A stretch of DNA of 64,000 nt, taken from assembly GCA_036510655.1 (NCBI GenBank), contig DATCDQ010000113.1:72634-136633 (forward strand), given 5' to 3'. The number at the start of each line of letters is the position of its first letter. Within the stretch, counting starts at the first letter, position 1. The notes beneath the pieces are model-generated. The model ran no database searches. It saw only the letters and a program-made list of their open reading frames with translations, and was not told the origin of the DNA. The translations under genes were made by a program, and so were the position numbers. The DNA comes from Rathayibacter_A sp036510655 (GTDB lineage: Bacteria; Actinomycetota; Actinomycetes; Actinomycetales; Microbacteriaceae). Positions 43,211 through 52,053 of the stretch are shown piece after piece.

Positions 43211-44077
43211 GTGACACAGCGATTGATGGCGGTGCACGCCCACCCCGACGACGAGTCGAGCAAGGGAGCCGCCACCTATGCGTACTACGCGCACCACGGC
43301 GTCCACGTGCAGGTCGTGAGTTGTACCGGCGGTGAGCGTGGCGACGTGCTGAACGAAAGCCTCGAGAATCGCGCCATGGCGGAGCGGGATCTCCCCGGGC
43401 TACGCCGGCTCGAGATGGCCGCGGCCCAGGCAGTGATGGGGATCGATCATCGCTGGCTGGGATACCAGGATTCGGGCATGGCTCGAGAAGACGGTTCGGT
43501 TCCTCGAAATTCGTTTGCAGACATCCCGTTGGAGATCTCCGCGGAACCGCTGGTGCGACTGATCCGTGAATTCAAACCGCAGGTGCTCGTGACCTATGAC
43601 GAGAACGGCGGCTATCCGCACCCCGATCACATCCGCTGCCATGAGGTCTCAATCGAGGCGTACCACGCGGCGGCAGACCCGAACCGTTACCCGGATGCCG
43701 GCGAACCCTGGCAGATCTCGAAGCTGTATTACGACCGCATCTTCAACGCGCAGCGGATGAGGAGTGTGTACAACCTGTTGAAGGAGACGGATCCGGACTC
43801 ACCGCTGCTGGAGGAGTTCACGAAGATGCGGCGCTGGGCCGATGACAGCCCTGACCTGGCGACGACGAAGGTGCCGAGCGGTGATTTCTTCCCGGCGCGC
43901 GACGCCGCGTTGCGTGCGCACGCCAGCCAGGTGTCGCCCGACAGTTCGTTCTTCTTCTGGCCGAACAACTTGCAACAGCGGGCCTGGCCGTACGAGGACT
44001 ATCAACTCGTCGACTCGAAGGTGGAGACCACCGTGCCGGAAACCGATCTGTTCGCCGGGGTCGAGGACGCCGCATGA
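43211..44077 (+). CDS. mca: Mycothiol S-conjugate amidase
   Basis: Mca cleaves mycothiol S-conjugates during detoxification, releasing a mercapturic acid and GlcN-Ins. The 288-residue protein shows the zinc motif VHAHPDDESSKGAAT at the N-terminus and the third zinc ligand in GGYPHPDHIRCHEVS near residue 142. It could be confused with MshB, but the length and the NRAMAERDLPGLRRLEM segment fit Mca. The start is GTG 43211. A mycothiol enzyme places the organism in Actinobacteria. Confidence 0.95.
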   Translation: MTQRLMAVHAHPDDESSKGAATYAYYAHHGVHVQVVSCTGGERGDVLNESLENRAMAERDLPGLRRLEMAAAQAVMGIDHRWLGYQDSGMAREDGSVPRNSFADIPLEISAEPLVRLIREFKPQVLVTYDENGGYPHPDHIRCHEVSIEAYHAAADPNRYPDAGEPWQISKLYYDRIFNAQRMRSVYNLLKETDPDSPLLEEFTKMRRWADDSPDLATTKVPSGDFFPARDAALRAHASQVSPDSSFFFWPNNLQQRAWPYEDYQLVDSKVETTVPETDLFAGVEDAA

Positions 44078-44334
44078 TCGGCGCGATTGCGGGCAGCGCC
44101 ACGTTGGGGCTTTGGGCGGCAGCGACATCGACACCGGCACCGAAGGTTCCGAACGCCAACTTGGTCACGCCAGGCGTCTGGGGCTTCCTCGTCATCTTCC
44201 TCATCGCGATCGTCACGATTCTTCTGGTGATCGACATGACCAGGCGGATCCGACGCACCAGCTATCGGGAGGAGATCGCAGCCAAACTCGACGCAGAAGA
44301 GGCGGAACTGCACGAACCGCCTACGGAGAACTGA
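44074..44334 (+). CDS. Small membrane protein following mca
   Basis: The 86-residue protein has a hydrophobic N-terminus and a clear membrane helix (GVWGFLVIFLIAIVTILLVI, residues 34-53), then a basic stretch RRIRRTSYREE and an acidic tail. Its ATG overlaps the mca stop (ATGA). A small membrane protein in this place is conserved in Actinobacteria, but its function is unknown. Confidence 0.8.
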   Translation: MIGAIAGSATLGLWAAATSTPAPKVPNANLVTPGVWGFLVIFLIAIVTILLVIDMTRRIRRTSYREEIAAKLDAEEAELHEPPTEN

Positions 44335-44370
44335 CCGCGCAGGTTTGACCGCGGCGAACTGACCGCGGCG

Positions 44371-45063
44371 TCAGCCGTTGTAGGCGGGCGAGAGCGCGAT
44401 CAGCAGGACCGCCACCCAGTGGCACATGAACGCTACGACGGTCAGCGTGTGAAAGATCTCGTGGAACCCGAAGCGGCCCGGGAACGGGTTCGGTTTCTTC
44501 ATGCCGTAAATCACCGCGCCCACGGTGTACAACAGGCCGCCGACGATCACGAGGATCATCATCGGGGCGCTGGCGGCGAACAGGTCGACAATGTACATCA
44601 TGGCGCCCCAGCCCATGCCGATGTACAGGGCGACGTACAGCCAACGGGGGGCGCCGATCCAGAACACGCGGAACGCGATGCCGAGCACGGTCGTGCCCCA
44701 TACCACCGACAGCAGGAGCACGCTCTTGCTCGGCGGCAGCGCAAGCACGGCCAGCGGGGTATATGTTCCGGCGATCAGCAGGAAGATGTTGGCATGGTCG
44801 ATTCGCTTGAGGATGGCCTTGGTGCGCGGTTTCCAATTGAAGCGATGATAGAGGGCGGAGTTGCCGAACAGCAGCATCGACGTCAGCATGAAGACGGCGG
44901 ATGCCCACTTTGCGTACGGACCGTCGGCCACTTCGATGAGCACGATGCCTGCCGCGATCGACGCGGGGAAGGTGCCCGCGTGGATCCAGCCCCGCCACGT
45001 CGGTTTGAGGTCAACTGTGTTTGGCGCAGTGCGCTCGGGGTGGTGGGCGGCGGGCGCAGACAT
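44371..45063 (-). CDS. trhA: Hemolysin III family (PAQR/TrhA) membrane protein
   Basis: The 230-residue protein has seven membrane helices and the metal-binding pattern of the PAQR superfamily: SALYHRF with Ser and His, RIDHANIFLLIAGTYTPL with the Asp and His, and FHEIFHTLTVVAFMCHW with the C-terminal histidines. Members are probably zinc-dependent ceramidase-like hydrolases in eukaryotes; the bacterial role concerns membrane lipid homeostasis. A TACTGT box lies 6 nt before the ATG. It is divergent from uppS. Confidence 0.9.
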   Translation of the reverse strand: MSAPAAHHPERTAPNTVDLKPTWRGWIHAGTFPASIAAGIVLIEVADGPYAKWASAVFMLTSMLLFGNSALYHRFNWKPRTKAILKRIDHANIFLLIAGTYTPLAVLALPPSKSVLLLSVVWGTTVLGIAFRVFWIGAPRWLYVALYIGMGWGAMMYIVDLFAASAPMMILVIVGGLLYTVGAVIYGMKKPNPFPGRFGFHEIFHTLTVVAFMCHWVAVLLIALSPAYNG

Positions 45064-45069
45064 GAGGTA

Positions 45070-45075
45070 ACAGTA
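45070..45075 (-). promoter_or_regulatory. -10 box of trhA, leaderless layout
   Basis: TACTGT on the minus strand lies 6 nt before the ATG at 45063. Confidence 0.4.
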
Positions 45076-45114
45076 CGGCAGAGCGCAGGGTGCGCGCTGG
45101 GAGTTTCAACACGG

Positions 45115-45120
45115 TAACGT
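45115..45120 (+). promoter_or_regulatory. -10 box of uppS, leaderless layout
   Basis: TAACGT is 6 nt before GTG 45127, the same arrangement as at the DUF559 gene. Confidence 0.45.
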
Positions 45121-45126
45121 AGCGAT

Positions 45127-45912
45127 GTGAGAAAGCGGAAGGTACCCCTCGGCCGGGGCTTTCTCTACGGTATCTACCAGAACCGCCTGCGGCGCAGTCT
45201 CGATGGAGAGTCTCTTCCACGCCACATCGCGATGATCATCGACGGTAATCGTCGCTGGGCGCGGCAGAGCGGGATGGACACGGTGTCGCACGGCCACCGT
45301 GCCGGCGCTGCGAAGATGCGAGAATTCCTGGAGTGGTGCGACGATCTCGGCATCGCAGTCGTGACGCTGTACCTGCTGTCCTCCGACAATCTCGTCAACC
45401 GGGAGAGCGAAGAGATCGCCGATCTGATCGAGATCATCGCTGATCTCGCGGAAGAGTTGTCGCACTACCGCGATTGGCGGGTACAGCACGTCGGCTCGGT
45501 CGGGGGCCTGCCCGACCAGCTGGTTGCCGCACTGAAGGCGGCGCAGGCGCGCACGAAATCCAAAACGGGCCTACACGTCAATCTGGCCGTCGGCTACGGC
45601 GGCCGCAAGGAGATCACGGATGCGATGCGAAGCATCGTGGCGGAGCATCACGCCGAGGGCCGCAGCCTGGAGAACCTCGCCGAGCGGCTCACGCCGGACA
45701 TGATCGGCGCCCACCTGTACACCGGAGGTCAGCCCGACCCTGACCTGGTCATCCGCACCTCCGGCGAGCAACGGCTCAGCGACTTCATGCTGTGGCAGAG
45801 CGCGCACAGTGAGTTCTACTTCGTCGAGGCCCTCGGACCCGATTTGCGCGAGGTCGACTTCCTGCGTGCCGTTCGCGACTATTCACGCCGCAATCGGCGC
45901 TTCGGAGGCTGA
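45127..45912 (+). CDS. uppS: Isoprenyl transferase (polyprenyl diphosphate synthase)
   Basis: This cis-prenyltransferase makes the polyprenyl diphosphate lipid carrier for cell-wall synthesis. The 261-residue protein has IAMIIDGNRRWARQSG with the catalytic aspartate, GHRAGAAKMREFLEWC, and the C-terminal RTSGEQRLSDFMLWQSAHSE that binds isopentenyl diphosphate. The GTG start lies 6 nt after a TAACGT box. Actinobacteria often have two such enzymes; which product length this one makes is not clear. Confidence 0.95.
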   Translation: MRKRKVPLGRGFLYGIYQNRLRRSLDGESLPRHIAMIIDGNRRWARQSGMDTVSHGHRAGAAKMREFLEWCDDLGIAVVTLYLLSSDNLVNRESEEIADLIEIIADLAEELSHYRDWRVQHVGSVGGLPDQLVAALKAAQARTKSKTGLHVNLAVGYGGRKEITDAMRSIVAEHHAEGRSLENLAERLTPDMIGAHLYTGGQPDPDLVIRTSGEQRLSDFMLWQSAHSEFYFVEALGPDLREVDFLRAVRDYSRRNRRFGG

Positions 45913-45922
45913 GCGCGCACGA

Positions 45923-47038
45923 ATGACGACAATCGAAGAATTTGCAGCAGGGTTTCTCGAGGACCCAGGCTACCTGGATTTCGGCCGTGTCGGTCCGCTC
46001 TCTGCGGCTGTCGTGGCGGAGCTGCAGGGCGGTATGGACACTCTCGGCAAGGCCCGCTTCGGCAGCATCGCGCTGTTAACCGCAGAGGGGGAGCGGCTGC
46101 ATTCTGCGGTCGCGGAGCACACCGGATTTCCGGCCGACCAGATCGTGACTCAACCGAACACCGGCAGCGCGCTGCTGCACACGCTGTTCGGTCTGAGCGG
46201 CACCGTGCTGGTCTCTGCGGCGGAATTCCCCAGCGTGACGCTGGCCGCAGCCCGCGCGGCCGAGGCGTTGCACACTCTCGAGCCATCGTGGATGCAGCCG
46301 GAGCATGGCCGTGTCACCCCGGGTCAGGTCCTGGAGCAGCTCACAGCTGAGACGACAGCGGTCGCGGTCAGCCTGGTCGACTCGCGCACCGGCTACCTGA
46401 CAGACATCGAGGGCATCCGTCAGGTGATCGGCGACCGCCTGCTCATCGTCGACGCGATTCAGGGTCTCGGCGTCGTCGACGCCCCGTATTCGGTGGCGGA
46501 TGTCGTGGCATCCGGCGGTCAGAAATGGACCAGAGCAGGCTGGGGCACCGGCTTTCTTGCGATGAGCGAACGCGCCATCGATCGCATCCTACCGGTGTTC
46601 AGCGGTGCGACCGGAACGGATGCGCCGGAGCCGTTCGACGAGATCTTCCCGCCGACGCGCGGCGTTCGCGCCTTCAGCGTCTCGAATGCCGATCGGCTCG
46701 CCGAGGCACGGTTCGCGGCGGCATTGGAAGAGATCGATTCCGTCGGAGTCCCGGACATCCAGGATGCCGTGTCACAGCGAGTAGATGCCGTCATCGACCT
46801 CGCAGACGAGTTCGCCATCCCCGTCGCCTCGTCGCGAGACCCGCGGGAGCGCGCCGGGATCGTCGTTCTCGAGCCGGAAGCCGATCAGTTGACGCGGCTG
46901 CGTGCGAGCCTGTTCAATCACGGCGTCACCGTGACGACTCGCTCCAGTACCGTGCGCGTGAGCGTGCACGCGGTGACCGCCCCCGAGACGATGGATATGC
47001 TGCGAGGCGCATTCTCGGAGTTCGCTCGCGCGTCGTAG
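45923..47038 (+). CDS. Class V aminotransferase-like PLP enzyme
   Basis: The 371-residue protein has the fold type I of class V aminotransferases and cysteine desulfurase-like enzymes. The PLP lysine is in VASGGQKWTRAGWG near residue 200, the cofactor-binding aspartate in LLIVDAIQGLGVVD, and the N-terminal GYLDFGRVGPLS is typical. I start at ATG 45923, 11 bp after uppS; a longer frame runs into uppS in another phase. No substrate can be named; its nearest relatives are annotated only as aminotransferases. Confidence 0.85.
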   Translation: MTTIEEFAAGFLEDPGYLDFGRVGPLSAAVVAELQGGMDTLGKARFGSIALLTAEGERLHSAVAEHTGFPADQIVTQPNTGSALLHTLFGLSGTVLVSAAEFPSVTLAAARAAEALHTLEPSWMQPEHGRVTPGQVLEQLTAETTAVAVSLVDSRTGYLTDIEGIRQVIGDRLLIVDAIQGLGVVDAPYSVADVVASGGQKWTRAGWGTGFLAMSERAIDRILPVFSGATGTDAPEPFDEIFPPTRGVRAFSVSNADRLAEARFAAALEEIDSVGVPDIQDAVSQRVDAVIDLADEFAIPVASSRDPRERAGIVVLEPEADQLTRLRASLFNHGVTVTTRSSTVRVSVHAVTAPETMDMLRGAFSEFARAS

Positions 47039-47245
47039 GACGCGACGCCGTGCCCGCGCGTGCGGCACCGGATGTTCATGCGGCTTCATGCGTGTCGATG
47101 CGCTGAATGCGTCGATACCACCGTAGCGTCGGAATCACCGGACACGGCGTCCGGTCGAGACGGCCACGTAAGTTCGTCCCGCGATCTCCTGGCCGGCTCG
47201 CCAACAAAACCGTGGCGCCTTTGGGCACGCGGGGTGGGAGTGGTT

Positions 47246-48634
47246 GTGGCCGCAATAGGTACCCGAGCACCGAAAGACGACACCTTCGAGAAGGAGACAC
47301 GCAGCACAGCATCCAACGCCAGCGACAGCACGATTCGACAGACCGAGCGTACCTACGTATTGGACACCTCGGTATTGCTGTCTGACCCGCAGGCAATCTT
47401 TCGGTTCGCCGAACACGACGTGGTCATTCCCGTTGTCGTCATCAGCGAATTGGAGGGGAAGCGGCACGACCCCGAGATCGGATACTTCGCACGACAGGCT
47501 TTGCGCAACCTCGATGATCTGCGGGTGAAGCACGAACGTCTCGACTTCCCGATCCCGGTTGGCGACGGCGGATCGTTGCGCGTCGAACTCAACCACTCGA
47601 ACATGTCCGTTCTACCCAGCGGTCTGCAGCTCGGCGACAACGACTCGCGGATACTGGCGGTCGCACAGAACCTGGCGAACGACGGTCTCGCCGTCACGGT
47701 CGTATCCAAGGACATGCCTTTGCGCGTCAAGGCCGCGTCGATCGGGCTGGCCGCAGCAGAATACCGTGCTGAGCTCGCCGTGGATTCCGGGTGGACCGGA
47801 ATGGCCGAAATCAGCCTCGGTTCCAACGACATGGCACTGCTCTACGAGCACGAGACCATGACGTCATCGCTCGTAGCGGACCTTCCGATCAATACGGGGC
47901 TCGTCGTGCACTCGGATCGGGGTTCCGCCCTCGGCCGCGTGACCGGCGAACGCGAGTTCAAGCTGGTGCGCGGCGACCGCGATGTGTTCGGTCTGCACGG
48001 CCGCTCCGCCGAGCAGCGTCTGGCCATCGACCTTCTGCTGGACCCCGAGATCGGCATCCTGTCACTCGGCGGTCGAGCCGGCACTGGAAAGTCGGCATTG
48101 GCGTTGTGCGCGGGGCTCGAGGCCGTGCTGGAACGGCAGCAACACAAGAAGATCATGGTGTTCCGGCCGTTGTACGCGGTCGGAGGGCAGGAACTCGGCT
48201 ACCTGCCCGGGGACCAGGGCGAGAAGATGAACCCGTGGGGGCAAGCGGTGTTCGACACATTAGGCGCCCTGGTCTCCGACAACGTGCTCGAGGAGGTGCT
48301 CGAACGCGGCATCCTCGAAGTGCTTCCGTTGACGCACATCCGTGGGCGCTCGCTGCATGATGCTTTCGTGATCGTGGACGAGGCCCAGTCGCTCGAACGA
48401 AACGTGCTCCTGACGGTGCTCAGCCGGATTGGACAGAACTCGCGAGTCGTGCTCACGCACGACGTCGCGCAACGCGATAACCTGCGCGTTGGCAGGCATG
48501 ATGGGGTCGCGAGCGTCATCGAGACGCTCAAGGGGCATCCGCTGTTCGCCCACATCACGCTCACGCGGTCTGAGCGCAGTGCCATCGCCGCGCTCGTCAC
48601 CGAGATGCTGGAAGGACCCGACCTGCTGGCGTAG
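47246..48634 (+). CDS. PIN-PhoH family protein (PhoH2-type RNA helicase/RNase)
   Basis: The 462-residue protein joins an N-terminal PIN RNase domain (residues 35-170; VLDTSVLLSDP, ISELEGKRHD, acidic residues for metal) with a C-terminal PhoH ATPase (Walker A GGRAGTGKSALALCAG, Walker B FVIVDEAQSLER, LTHDVAQRDN). Such PhoH2 proteins unwind and cleave RNA. The start is uncertain: GTG 47246 follows GGGAG by 5 nt, while the frame remains open 62 codons further with no family similarity. It stands alone without the phoAT gene found in mycobacteria. Confidence 0.92.
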   Translation: MAAIGTRAPKDDTFEKETRSTASNASDSTIRQTERTYVLDTSVLLSDPQAIFRFAEHDVVIPVVVISELEGKRHDPEIGYFARQALRNLDDLRVKHERLDFPIPVGDGGSLRVELNHSNMSVLPSGLQLGDNDSRILAVAQNLANDGLAVTVVSKDMPLRVKAASIGLAAAEYRAELAVDSGWTGMAEISLGSNDMALLYEHETMTSSLVADLPINTGLVVHSDRGSALGRVTGEREFKLVRGDRDVFGLHGRSAEQRLAIDLLLDPEIGILSLGGRAGTGKSALALCAGLEAVLERQQHKKIMVFRPLYAVGGQELGYLPGDQGEKMNPWGQAVFDTLGALVSDNVLEEVLERGILEVLPLTHIRGRSLHDAFVIVDEAQSLERNVLLTVLSRIGQNSRVVLTHDVAQRDNLRVGRHDGVASVIETLKGHPLFAHITLTRSERSAIAALVTEMLEGPDLLA

Positions 48635-48683
48635 TGGCCCTGCGGCCTGTGGATAACTTTGACGGGCGGATGCTTCTCGAGGC

Positions 48684-48689
48684 TATCCT
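48684..48689 (+). promoter_or_regulatory. -10 box of the prepilin peptidase gene, leaderless layout
   Basis: TATCCT lies 6 nt before ATG 48696. Confidence 0.45.
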
Positions 48690-48695
48690 CGTCGC

Positions 48696-49262
48696 ATGAC
48701 GATCACAGACGCCCCGCTGTCGCGCTCGCGGCGGCGGGGCGTGAACGCACTGTGGCAGCTTCCAGCTGCTGCTGCACTCGTGGCGTTCGCGGCCATCGCG
48801 GTCGGACTACGCGCAGAGCTCGTCGGATTCGTATATCTGGCGCTGGTAACCCCTGAGTTGTGTCGCATCGATATCACCGAGCGGCGGCTGCCGAATGCGC
48901 TGATCGTGCCCGGTTATCTGATGACGGCAACGGGGTTGCTGTTCGGCTGGTTGCGCACCGGGTCGGCTCCTATCACAGCCGCCGCGGCGGGTGCGGCCGT
49001 ATTCGGCTTCCTGTTGTTGCTGAGCGCAGGCGGCGGCATGGGCATGGGCGACGTGAAACTCGGCGGCCTGCTCGGCCTCAACCTCGGGGTGCTCGGCGTG
49101 ACGGCCGCCATCGCAGGGCCTACGGTCGCGTTCGTGATCGGAGGGTTTGCGGGCGCTGTCGCGCTGATCCTCCCCGGATCCGGCACGCGTATTCCGTTCG
49201 GTCCATACCTGCTGATCGGCTTCTGGGCTGCGACCGCCCTGCCGCTACTCGGGATCGGCTGA
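48696..49262 (+). CDS. A24 family prepilin peptidase, short form
   Basis: The 188-residue membrane protein has the aspartate pair of type IV prepilin peptidases: RIDITERRLPNALIVPG and GMGMGDVKLGGLLGLNLG. About six hydrophobic helices are visible. It lacks the N-terminal methylase domain with four cysteines, so it is the short archaeal/actinobacterial form. It would process pilins such as Flp/Tad, but no pilus genes are in this window. TATCCT lies 6 nt upstream of the ATG. Confidence 0.9.
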   Translation: MTITDAPLSRSRRRGVNALWQLPAAAALVAFAAIAVGLRAELVGFVYLALVTPELCRIDITERRLPNALIVPGYLMTATGLLFGWLRTGSAPITAAAAGAAVFGFLLLLSAGGGMGMGDVKLGGLLGLNLGVLGVTAAIAGPTVAFVIGGFAGAVALILPGSGTRIPFGPYLLIGFWAATALPLLGIG

Positions 49263-49295
49263 ACTCAAGCAGCACGGTGCCGCCCCGTGGCGTCG

Positions 49296-50732
49296 TTAGT
49301 TCGGGTGTGTCATCGACAGCACGTCGAGTGCGGAATCCAACTGCTCGAGGCTCAATTCGCCGCGCTCCACGAAGCCGAGCGCGATGGTCGCCTCGCGCAC
49401 GGTGACGGCGTTGGCCACGGAATACTTCACGATCTTTGCTGCCTGCTCGTAGCCGATGATCTTGTTCAGAGGGGTCACGATCGATGGCGAAGATTCGGCC
49501 AGCGCGCGCGCTCGTTCAATGTTCGCCTCAAGGCCGACGACGGTCTTGTCCGCGAGAACTCGTGCTGAATTCGTCAGCAGCCGGATCGACTCCAGCAGCG
49601 CAGTGCCCATCACGGGGATCGCCACGTTCAATTCGAACGCACCGGATGCCCCGCTCCACGCGATCGTCGCATCATTGCCGACGACGCGTGCCGCGACCAT
49701 GAGAACGGCCTCCGGGATGACCGGGTTGACTTTGCCGGGCATGATCGACGAGCCGGGTTGCAGATCGGGCAGGTGGAGCTCGCCGAGTCCGGTGTTCGGG
49801 CCGGAGCCCATCCAACGCAAGTCGTTGCAGATCTTCGTCAGGCTGACCGCGATGACGCGCAGTGCTCCGGATGCTTCGACCAGCGAATCGCGGTTCGCTT
49901 GCGCTTCGAAGTGGTTGCGAGCCTCGGTGATCGGAAGCTCGGTCTCGGTCGTGAGCAGTTCGATGACCAACTGCGGGAACCCGAGCGGCGTGTTGATTCC
50001 TGTGCCGACGGCAGTGCCGCCGAGCGGCACCTCTGCGACGCGATGCAGGCTGCCCTGCACGCGTTCGATTCCGAGCCGGATCTGCGACGCGTAGCCGCCG
50101 AACTCCTGACCGAGCGTGACCGGCGTTGCATCCATCAGGTGCGTACGGCCCGACTTGACGGCGTCCTTCCACAGCTCGGCCTTCTCTTCGAACGCCACAG
50201 CCAAATGGTCGAGCGCCGGGATGAGCTCGTCGATCAGCGCGCTGGTCACGGCAACATGCACTGACGTGGGGAAGACGTCGTTCGAGGATTGCGATGCGTT
50301 GACGTGGTCGTTCGGGTGCACCGTGCTGCCCAGTCGCCTGGTCGCGAGTGTGGCGAGCACCTCATTCATGTTCATGTTCGAGGAGGTGCCGCTGCCGGTC
50401 TGATACACATCGATCGGGAACTGATCAGCGTGGCCTCCGTCGATCACTTCGTCGGCGCTGGCCGCGATCGCCTCGGCGATGGCCGTGTCGAGCACACCGA
50501 GCCGTGCGTTGGCCAGCGCGGCGGACTTCTTGATCCTGGCCAAGGCCACGATCTGAGCCGGCTCCAGCCGTGAACCCGAGATCGGGAAGTTCTCCACGGC
50601 GCGCTGTGTTTGGGCACCGTAGAGCGCGGACGCGGGCACCCGCACCTCGCCCATCGTGTCGTGTTCGATGCGATACTGTGCTTGGTCGGCATCCTGGCCG
50701 TCGTCGGCGTTGTCCACCACGATGTGTTCCAT
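49296..50732 (-). CDS. fumC: Fumarate hydratase class II
   Basis: Fumarase converts fumarate to malate in the TCA cycle. The 478-residue protein has YGAQTQRAVENFPISG, QTGSGTSSNMNMNEV, HPNDHVNASQSSNDVFPT and the superfamily signature GSSIMPGKVNPV near residue 330. AGGAGAA precedes the ATG. It is class II (no iron-sulphur cysteines). It lies 17 bp after the carbonic anhydrase and in the same direction, so the four genes from xseA may be one long transcript. Confidence 0.96.
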   Translation of the reverse strand: MEHIVVDNADDGQDADQAQYRIEHDTMGEVRVPASALYGAQTQRAVENFPISGSRLEPAQIVALARIKKSAALANARLGVLDTAIAEAIAASADEVIDGGHADQFPIDVYQTGSGTSSNMNMNEVLATLATRRLGSTVHPNDHVNASQSSNDVFPTSVHVAVTSALIDELIPALDHLAVAFEEKAELWKDAVKSGRTHLMDATPVTLGQEFGGYASQIRLGIERVQGSLHRVAEVPLGGTAVGTGINTPLGFPQLVIELLTTETELPITEARNHFEAQANRDSLVEASGALRVIAVSLTKICNDLRWMGSGPNTGLGELHLPDLQPGSSIMPGKVNPVIPEAVLMVAARVVGNDATIAWSGASGAFELNVAIPVMGTALLESIRLLTNSARVLADKTVVGLEANIERARALAESSPSIVTPLNKIIGYEQAAKIVKYSVANAVTVREATIALGFVERGELSLEQLDSALDVLSMTHPN

Positions 50733-50749
50733 TTCTCCTGAAGTAGGCG

Positions 50750-51391
50750 TCAGGCCTCGTTGAGGCCGACCTTGATGTCTGCAACCACGCGCCCATGATG
50801 AAGCTCGTAGTTGGCGCTGACGATAGCCAGGTTACCCTCGGCCACCGCCTGACTGATTATTTCGGATTGCTCCAGCAACTGGGAGACAGTCGTGCGAAGG
50901 TGTTCGAGGCCGACCTCGTGAGCGTCCACCTTGGCCGGGTCGATCGTGGCACCCGGTGCCGTGCGCGTGACGGCGTGCACAGCGGGGACGATGGGTGCGA
51001 TCAGGTGAGCGATGTGCGGGGGCAGGGGCGTGGCATCCGCTGCCTGCGACTCGATCGCCGCACGCACACCCCCACAGGAGTCGTGCCCGAGAACGACGAT
51101 CACCGGCACAGACAGCACGGCGACCGCGTATTCGAGTGACCCGAGCACGGAGTCTGAGATGACCTGCCCGGCATTGCGGATGACGAACGCGTCACCCAGG
51201 CCGAGGTCGAAGATGATTTCGGCGGCAAGGCGTGAGTCGCTGCAGCCGAAAATGGCCGCGACCGGATGCTGTGTGGTCTCCGTTTCGCGTCGCCGCTCGA
51301 CGTCCTGACGTGGATGCTCGGGTGTACCGCTCACGAACCGCTCGTTGCCGCGCTCGAGTGCGCTCCATGCTTCTTCAGGACTGGGCGTCAC
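50750..51391 (-). CDS. Beta-class carbonic anhydrase
   Basis: This enzyme hydrates CO2 to bicarbonate. The 213-residue protein has the zinc-binding set of beta carbonic anhydrases: GCSDSRL (Cys, Asp, Arg) near residue 50 and VVLGHDSCGGVRAA (His, Cys) near residue 102. FVIRNAGQVI lies between them. Its ATG overlaps the stop of the DUF4245 gene. It may supply bicarbonate for carboxylations or help pH control. Confidence 0.94.
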   Translation of the reverse strand: MTPSPEEAWSALERGNERFVSGTPEHPRQDVERRRETETTQHPVAAIFGCSDSRLAAEIIFDLGLGDAFVIRNAGQVISDSVLGSLEYAVAVLSVPVIVVLGHDSCGGVRAAIESQAADATPLPPHIAHLIAPIVPAVHAVTRTAPGATIDPAKVDAHEVGLEHLRTTVSQLLEQSEIISQAVAEGNLAIVSANYELHHGRVVADIKVGLNEA

Positions 51392-52053
51392 TGACTGCCT
51401 TTCTGCTGGTTGGCCTTGATCTGCGCAGCGAGCGACCGGGCGACCGTGTCGAATTCTCCGGGCTTCGCGGTGCCAAGGAGCACGTAGGTGCTTGCCCCCG
51501 ACTCCGCGGTGAGCGCGTACTCGACATTACCGACATCCTTGGCACTGTTGCGATTGTCGTACACGGTCCAGGTGACTCCGTCGATGGTGGCCGCGCCTGT
51601 GCCGCTGGTATCCTCGAGCAACTGCGACAGCCACGTGTCGTTGGCCTTGAAGCCCTGCGTGAATCCGATGTACTGCCGGCTCGGCGTGATCAGCCCGACA
51701 TACCAGGAGTCGACCCCGTTGCCGCCGGTGCGCAGCTCGGCCGAATTCGAGGTCCAGGCCTTCGATAACTTCGGCACGGCGAGCGGGTCGGGTTCCGATC
51801 CCTGCCCCGTGGCGGCGATCGAAGCGAAGTCCACGTTCGTCTGCGTCAGCGTGGTCGCGCGAGGGACCATCAGGATGATTACGGCGACGATCGCCAGCGT
51901 TGCCAGCAACGAGTACACGAGATTGTTGACGGTTTGACGCGACCGATGGTTCTGCGAGTTTTCGGCCTTGCGCGCGGCCGTCTCCTGCGGCGTCTCGGGT
52001 CGGCCGAGTTCTGCGACGACGGGCGGGTGGTTGTTGGTGTTGTTCTCGGTCAT
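51388..52053 (-). CDS. DUF4245 membrane-anchored protein
   Basis: The 221-residue protein has an N-terminal cytoplasmic segment, one membrane helix (NLVYSLLATLAIVAVIILMV, around residues 44-63) and an external domain with YVGLITPSRQYIGFTQGF, near the family's usual length. DUF4245 is actinobacterial and often next to xseB, as here. The ATG at 52053 overlaps the xseB stop. Its function is unknown. Confidence 0.85.
   Translation of the reverse strand: MTENNTNNHPPVVAELGRPETPQETAARKAENSQNHRSRQTVNNLVYSLLATLAIVAVIILMVPRATTLTQTNVDFASIAATGQGSEPDPLAVPKLSKAWTSNSAELRTGGNGVDSWYVGLITPSRQYIGFTQGFKANDTWLSQLLEDTSGTGAATIDGVTWTVYDNRNSAKDVGNVEYALTAESGASTYVLLGTAKPGEFDTVARSLAAQIKANQQKGSQ

Noticed and set aside
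49272..49290. Terminator between the prepilin peptidase and fumC genes
   Set aside because: Only a 5-bp stem (CACGG/CCGTG) is possible, too weak to call.
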